A DNA stretch of 37,050 bases from Halolactibacillus alkaliphilus (GTDB lineage Bacteria; Bacillota; Bacilli; Bacillales; Amphibacillaceae). The notes under the pieces were generated by a model. It made no database searches. It worked only from the letters and a program-made list of their open reading frames with translations, and was not told the DNA's origin. The position numbers and the translations under genes were made by a program. Positions 33,366-37,050 of the stretch are shown here, piece by piece (the first letter of the stretch is position 1; each line of letters begins with the position of its first letter). The stretch is from positions 1-37,050 of the forward strand of contig NZ_FOWN01000027.1 of the NCBI RefSeq assembly GCF_900115465.1. The letters run 5' to 3'.

Positions 33366-36074
33366 GTGTCAGAATTATTAACAGAAATATATGGTGACTT
33401 AAAAAAGACACCTTTCCAAGTGCTTTTACAACTTGATCGTTATACAGTGAAGGAAATGGACGTATCAAAGTTAAATATCGGTGATGTTGTGGTGGCGATT
33501 TATGATGAATCTATCCCAGAATATCCGCAAAAAGATTTTGGACGTGTGATTGAAATAGATGATAAAACGGTGACGTTCATTGGTGAAGTATCCAATCAAA
33601 CATTAACAGTCCCAAGCCGACACGTAACGATTCCATTAGATTATAAATGGTCTGATTCTGTTGATCGTTACGTCTTAGGTGCCATGTCTATAGAGGAAAC
33701 GTACGACCATAAAGATTTAGATGTTTTTAAAAATCGTCTATATGATAGTTTATATCAAGAAAAGATTGTCCCTGGTGGAAGGGTACAAGCATCAATGGGT
33801 ATTTTAGAGAAATACAATAAGCAATATGATCTTACAGCTTATAACTGTTACGTGTTACCGAATCCAAAAGATTCGCGTAAAGGGATTATTAATGGCTCGT
33901 TATCTGAGATGACTGAAATTATGTCTCGCGGTGGCGGGGTAGGTATTGCTTTATCTACGTTACGTCCACGTAACGCAAGAGTGTATGGTGTTAACGGTAT
34001 TTCTTCTGGTTCTGTCAGTTGGGGAGGTCTCCTTAGCTATGCGACCGGGTTAATTGAACAAGGAGGTAGCCGTAAGGGAGCGCTTATGCTTCAACTACAC
34101 ATTTCTCACCCTGATATCTTTGATTTCATTACGGTAAAAAGAGAAAGCGGAAAGATCACAAATGCGAATCTCTCTGTTCAAATTACGAAGGAATTTATGG
34201 AGGCAGTAGAAAACGATGCTGACTGGCACCTTATCTTCCCTGACACACGTCACGAAGCTTATGATAAAGACTGGGCTGAGAAGTATCAGGATATTCATGA
34301 TTGGTTAGAATCAGGTCTTCCAGTTGAAGTGTATCAAACAATTAAAGCACGAGAACTATATGACCTCATTATTGAATCAGCACATGCCTCTGCTGAACCT
34401 GGAGTGATGGTATACGATCACATGAATGATGGCTATATGACGAGCACACAACAACTTATTCCTGTTGAGGGGACAAAATTATTTAAATTAGATCCTGCAT
34501 CTTTAACAAAAAAACATGAAGCCACACCTTGGAATAATACGTTTTATTATCAAAAAAACGTGTCTTCAAACCCATGTGGTGAGCAACCTTTGTGCGGCAA
34601 TGGGATTTGTAACCTTATCCATATTAACTTAGCAGAATTCTATGACGAAAAAACGCGTGACGTTGATTGGCAAGATTTAAAACAAGCCGTCGCAGATGCT
34701 ATTCGTTATGCTGATGATGTCATTGATTACACGGTATATTTCCGTGAAGAGAATAAAAAAATTCAAAAAGAACAGCGCCGTATCGGTATGGGAACCCTTG
34801 GTTTACATGATTTACTCATTGATTTACAACTGCGCTATGGTTCTGATGAGTCTATTGTATTCATTGATAAATTATATGGATTTATTAAAAACAGTGCCTA
34901 TGAAGCTAGTGCTAAATTAGCAGAAATACGTGGTCGATTCCCTAAATTTGATGACAGAATTTTAGATGCGCGTATCCCGAAAAGTCTTGATAAAGATGTA
35001 CGTGCCTTAATTAAAAAACACGGGTTAAGAAACTCACACTTATTAACACAAGCGCCTACTGGGACAACTGGGACGAAAACGGGTAGTCAAGGTTACAGTC
35101 GTTCGACTGGTGTTGAACCATTCTTCTCGATTAAATGGGAGCGAGAAAGTCGCTTAGGTAAAACAATCGACTATCTCGGCAAAGCAAAAGATTATTTGGA
35201 GCGCACGGGCGAGAAAACATTACCTGATTATTTTGTCTCCGCTATGTGCGTAGAACAAGATGGTACACCTAAAATTACACCTAAAAACCATGTTGATGTA
35301 CAGGCAACCATTCAAAAGCACAATGACTCCGCCATTAGTAAAACAAGTAACGTCCCTAATCATTTTACAGTTGAACAAACAAAAGAACTGTATAGTTATG
35401 GTATTGAAAAAGGTGTCGTTGGCTTAACCATTTACCGTGACGGTAGTCGCGATACGCAAGTGTTGCGAAGTGTAAGTGATGAAGAAGAGACAGAAAAGGT
35501 AGAGGAAGTCACACCTCAACCCATTACCTTTGAAGATGACGATCGTGAATTTGCGTCAACCGCAAAATTTTATAAACGTCCAACGCGCTTAGTTGGTGAA
35601 ACAATCAAGTCAGCCACACCGTTTGGTAAAATGTATGTAACGGTGAATCGTCACCCACAAACCGATCTTATTGAAGAAGTCTTTCTTAATTTAGGAAAAA
35701 CGGGCGCAGATATTTCGACGATTGCGGATGGCTTAGCCATCGCTTTAACAGGGTTATTAAGTCCACGAATTGCAAACTTAACTCAACAAGAAAAAGTGAA
35801 TTGGATCATTAAAAAATTCACTGGAATTAAGGGGCAAAGTGCCGTTGGTTTTGGTAAAAATCAAATAGAATCGCTTCCTGATGCTCTTGCGAAAGTACTT
35901 ATGCAGCTTGGTGAAGACAATGAGGCAGCGCTCGTCACATCTGAAACTATGAACAAATTCTCTAATGGTTCTGTCGATATTTGTCCAAGCTGTGGTCAAT
36001 CAACCTTTGTAAAGCAAGATGGTTGTACTACATGCTTAACAGACCTCGGAGGATGTGGCTATTCTAAGTGTTAA
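33366..36074 (+). CDS. nrdJ: Adenosylcobalamin-dependent ribonucleotide reductase, class II
   Basis: It reduces ribonucleotides to deoxyribonucleotides using adenosylcobalamin to generate the thiyl radical, so it works with or without oxygen. C161 (TAYNCYVLPNP) and C415 are the likely redox pair, and C404 in SSNPCGEQPLCG is the thiyl-radical position; the 11-residue spacing fits the family. The LTQAPTGTTGTKTGSQGYS segment is the substrate-binding loop. The C-terminus carries CPSCG and several more cysteines (a zinc-ribbon-like tail) that may serve in reduction of the active site. The GTG start at 33366 follows AGGAGG by 7 bases, giving 902 aa. The ATG at 33330 lies at the predicted transcription start. 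It is monocistronic. Confidence 0.93.
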   Translation: MSELLTEIYGDLKKTPFQVLLQLDRYTVKEMDVSKLNIGDVVVAIYDESIPEYPQKDFGRVIEIDDKTVTFIGEVSNQTLTVPSRHVTIPLDYKWSDSVDRYVLGAMSIEETYDHKDLDVFKNRLYDSLYQEKIVPGGRVQASMGILEKYNKQYDLTAYNCYVLPNPKDSRKGIINGSLSEMTEIMSRGGGVGIALSTLRPRNARVYGVNGISSGSVSWGGLLSYATGLIEQGGSRKGALMLQLHISHPDIFDFITVKRESGKITNANLSVQITKEFMEAVENDADWHLIFPDTRHEAYDKDWAEKYQDIHDWLESGLPVEVYQTIKARELYDLIIESAHASAEPGVMVYDHMNDGYMTSTQQLIPVEGTKLFKLDPASLTKKHEATPWNNTFYYQKNVSSNPCGEQPLCGNGICNLIHINLAEFYDEKTRDVDWQDLKQAVADAIRYADDVIDYTVYFREENKKIQKEQRRIGMGTLGLHDLLIDLQLRYGSDESIVFIDKLYGFIKNSAYEASAKLAEIRGRFPKFDDRILDARIPKSLDKDVRALIKKHGLRNSHLLTQAPTGTTGTKTGSQGYSRSTGVEPFFSIKWERESRLGKTIDYLGKAKDYLERTGEKTLPDYFVSAMCVEQDGTPKITPKNHVDVQATIQKHNDSAISKTSNVPNHFTVEQTKELYSYGIEKGVVGLTIYRDGSRDTQVLRSVSDEEETEKVEEVTPQPITFEDDDREFASTAKFYKRPTRLVGETIKSATPFGKMYVTVNRHPQTDLIEEVFLNLGKTGADISTIADGLAIALTGLLSPRIANLTQQEKVNWIIKKFTGIKGQSAVGFGKNQIESLPDALAKVLMQLGEDNEAALVTSETMNKFSNGSVDICPSCGQSTFVKQDGCTTCLTDLGGCGYSKC

Positions 36075-36117
36075 TCGCATCACTTTTTCGTTTGAATGCT
36101 TGAGTAAATGACACATA

Positions 36118-36159
36118 AAAAAGGTCTGAACCCTAACTTATATTGGTTCAGACCTTTTT
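36118..36159. terminator. Bidirectional terminator between nrdJ and the minus-strand gene
   Basis: Perfect 15-bp stem AAAAAGGTCTGAACC / GGTTCAGACCTTTTT with a 12-base loop and T runs both ways. Confidence 0.9.
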
Positions 36160-36177
36160 ATCCTCTTTAACCCATCG

Positions 36178-36516
36178 TTACTTAACGTCTCCTGGTGACT
36201 CTGCCATATCGTTCCCTACAATTTTAACATTTACATTTAGAACAATCGCTTGACCAATCGTATAATTCTGTGGTTCAAAGTGAATACCAGTTAGACCAGT
36301 TGATGGTACATGCTGAATGATGTGCTTAAGCAAATTTAACGAAGTAGTTGTGAATAAGGTCTGATCCGTTAGCAGTTCACCTATGTGTTTAACAGATTGT
36401 GTCACCGTTTCCTTTGCTTGTTGTTTCATAACTTCATCAGTTGCAAAAGTGGCTAAACGAGACATGAGATAACCTGTACCAATACTTAATGCCAAACCTA
36501 AACCGTATTTTTTCAC
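36178..36516 (-). CDS. Small hypothetical protein with N-terminal hydrophobic segment
   Basis: I do not recognise this 112-aa protein. It opens MKKYGLGLALSIGTGYLMSRL, a single hydrophobic or signal-like helix. A helical charged region (DEVMKQQAKETVTQSVKHIGELL) and a polar C-terminal half follow, with VLNVNVKIVGNDMAESPGDVK at the end. The start is GTG at 36516, with GAGAGGTGA upstream. A consensus-like minus-strand promoter (36554-36582) and a shared terminator make it a credible stand-alone gene. Confidence 0.65.
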   Translation of the reverse strand: MKKYGLGLALSIGTGYLMSRLATFATDEVMKQQAKETVTQSVKHIGELLTDQTLFTTTSLNLLKHIIQHVPSTGLTGIHFEPQNYTIGQAIVLNVNVKIVGNDMAESPGDVK

Positions 36517-36553
36517 GACGTGTCACCTCTCATTAATAGTTGTTTTCTTTTTT

Positions 36554-36582
36554 ATTATAGAGGAGAAGCTGCACTTTGCCAA
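36554..36582 (-). promoter_or_regulatory. Promoter of the small minus-strand gene
   Basis: On the minus strand TTGGCA (36582-36577), 17 bases, TATAAT (36559-36554). Confidence 0.75.
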
Positions 36583-36650
36583 AGAAAAATACCTCTCTTT
36601 GGTTATGGTGACATTTCATTAAGAAAAGGCTTTCTTTTTTTAGGTTTATC

Positions 36651-36668
36651 ATGTATACTAGTATGTAT
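36651..36668 (+). promoter_or_regulatory. -10-like box inside a palindrome before the interrupted gene
   Basis: TATACT (36654-36659) forms part of the perfect 10-base palindrome ATACTAGTAT (36655-36664). This suggests a repressor site over the promoter of the gene that starts at 36697; the -35 is weak. Confidence 0.4.
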
Positions 36669-36696
36669 TAAAACTTACAGCAAAGAGGGGATTATT

Positions 36697-36759
36697 ATGC
36701 GTGTAGACCTTACAAAAAAACGGTTCTTACGCAATTTTGGGGATAATATATGCGCCTAA
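36697..36759 (+). pseudogene. 5' end of a gene interrupted by the IS
   Basis: AAAGAGGGG with a 6-base spacing precedes an ATG. The reading MRVDLTKK then runs into the IS terminal repeat at 36722 and continues through IS sequence to a stop at 36757. The well-formed ribosome binding site, promoter and start suggest a real gene whose remainder was separated by the insertion. Eight native residues are too few to identify it. Confidence 0.55.
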
Positions 36760-37050
36760 CAAATATAAATTCGTTTATTTTTTGAAATTAGGGTTGATAG
36801 AGAATTCTTAGACGTAAGAGAGGAAAACTTGCTCTTCCATACAACATGCGTTTAATAGTTTTCAAACGATTAACCTGACCTTCTAGGAAACCATTGTTTT
36901 CATCAAGTTCTATGGCATTTAAAGTAGGTGGGAAATCAGATAATAGTCTTGAAATGAAGTGTGTAGTTAATGGATCCTGTCGATCTTTCTCATATAAAAT
37001 AAGTTCGCGAAACTCTGGCATATCTTTGTCCTTTAGTGCTTGTCGAAAAC
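36722..37050 (-). mobile_element. ISL3-family insertion sequence, partial (transposase-end side)
   Basis: It starts with GGTTCTTACGCAATTTTGGG and GATA, the counterpart of the repeat ending at 324, and contains the transposase C-terminus in the same (minus) orientation as the left copy. The flanking base run AAAAAAAC (36714-36721) would be the target duplication if the other end shows the same sequence. Confidence 0.85.
36788..37050 (-). CDS. ISL3-family transposase, C-terminal part (runs off right edge)
   Basis: The minus-strand reading is open to the window edge and ends at 36788. It contains SNGFLEGQ-type sequence (ENNGFLEGQVNRLKTIKRML) followed by YGRASFPLLRLRIL. In ISL3 transposases the NG..EG(Q/F)N.RLK..KR..YGR block holds the catalytic glutamate of the DDE triad near the C-terminus. 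The visible part is about 87 residues (77 from the internal methionine plus about 10 upstream). Together with the left fragment it shows an apparently intact element type. Confidence 0.9.
   Translation of the reverse strand, partial: FRQALKDKDMPEFRELILYEKDRQDPLTTHFISRLLSDFPPTLNAIELDENNGFLEGQVNRLKTIKRMLYGRASFPLLRLRILYQP

Noticed and set aside
36520-36759. A 79-codon + strand reading spanning the IS boundary.
   Set aside because: Only the last part, from the ATG at 36697, has a ribosome binding site; the upstream part overlaps the promoter of the minus-strand gene.

Overview
The window reads as a piece of a low-GC Firmicutes chromosome from a Bacillaceae-like, spore-forming organism. Three things support this: the B. 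subtilis gene order rny-ymdB-spoVS-miaB-ricA(ymcA)-cotE-mutS-mutL-miaA-hfq-hflX-ynbB-glnR-glnA on one strand, strong GGAGG ribosome binding sites, and the sporulation genes spoVS and cotE. The threonine genes tdh/kbl that lie between spoVS and miaB in B. subtilis are absent. The GH27/GH51 sugar genes and a class II (B12-dependent) ribonucleotide reductase would fit a facultatively anaerobic plant-polysaccharide user of the Amphibacillus/Halolactibacillus kind, but that genus-level guess is inference only.

Layout. 1-324: one end of an ISL3-family insertion sequence with the N-terminus of its transposase (minus strand). 325-16505: the conserved block above, punctuated by hairpin terminators, with a SigK-like promoter before cotE and a perfect GlnR/TnrA operator before glnRA. 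16600-18391: a large polytopic membrane protein of unrecognised family behind a structured leader. 18499-19257: a minus-strand SOS-type operon (unknown gene plus yolD-like) with a LexA box. 19396-20488: a lipoprotein built of two nearly identical tandem modules. 20709-22222: a ZTP (pfl) riboswitch with terminator controlling a 3-phosphoglycerate dehydrogenase. 22501-23797: a SEC-C protein. 23832-30270: a carbohydrate locus with a GH27 enzyme (probably a beta-L-arabinopyranosidase rather than an alpha-galactosidase), an AraC regulator and a divergent modular GH51 arabinofuranosidase. 30404-33218: a C45-type Ntn hydrolase, DUF4234 and DUF2752 membrane proteins and a membrane-anchored phosphoesterase. 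33294-36159: nrdJ. 36178-36582: a small unknown minus-strand gene. 36697-37050: the start of a gene cut off by a second, same-orientation copy of the ISL3 element.

The most useful observations are the ZTP riboswitch on serA followed by a Crp/Fnr-type site, the GH27 specificity substitution, the SOS-controlled yolD operon without an adjacent polymerase, the recent internal duplication in the lipoprotein, the unexplained RNA-like structure before the membrane protein gene, and the insertion sequences that mark both window edges. All assignments were made by reading motifs and remembered family sequences; no database search was run.
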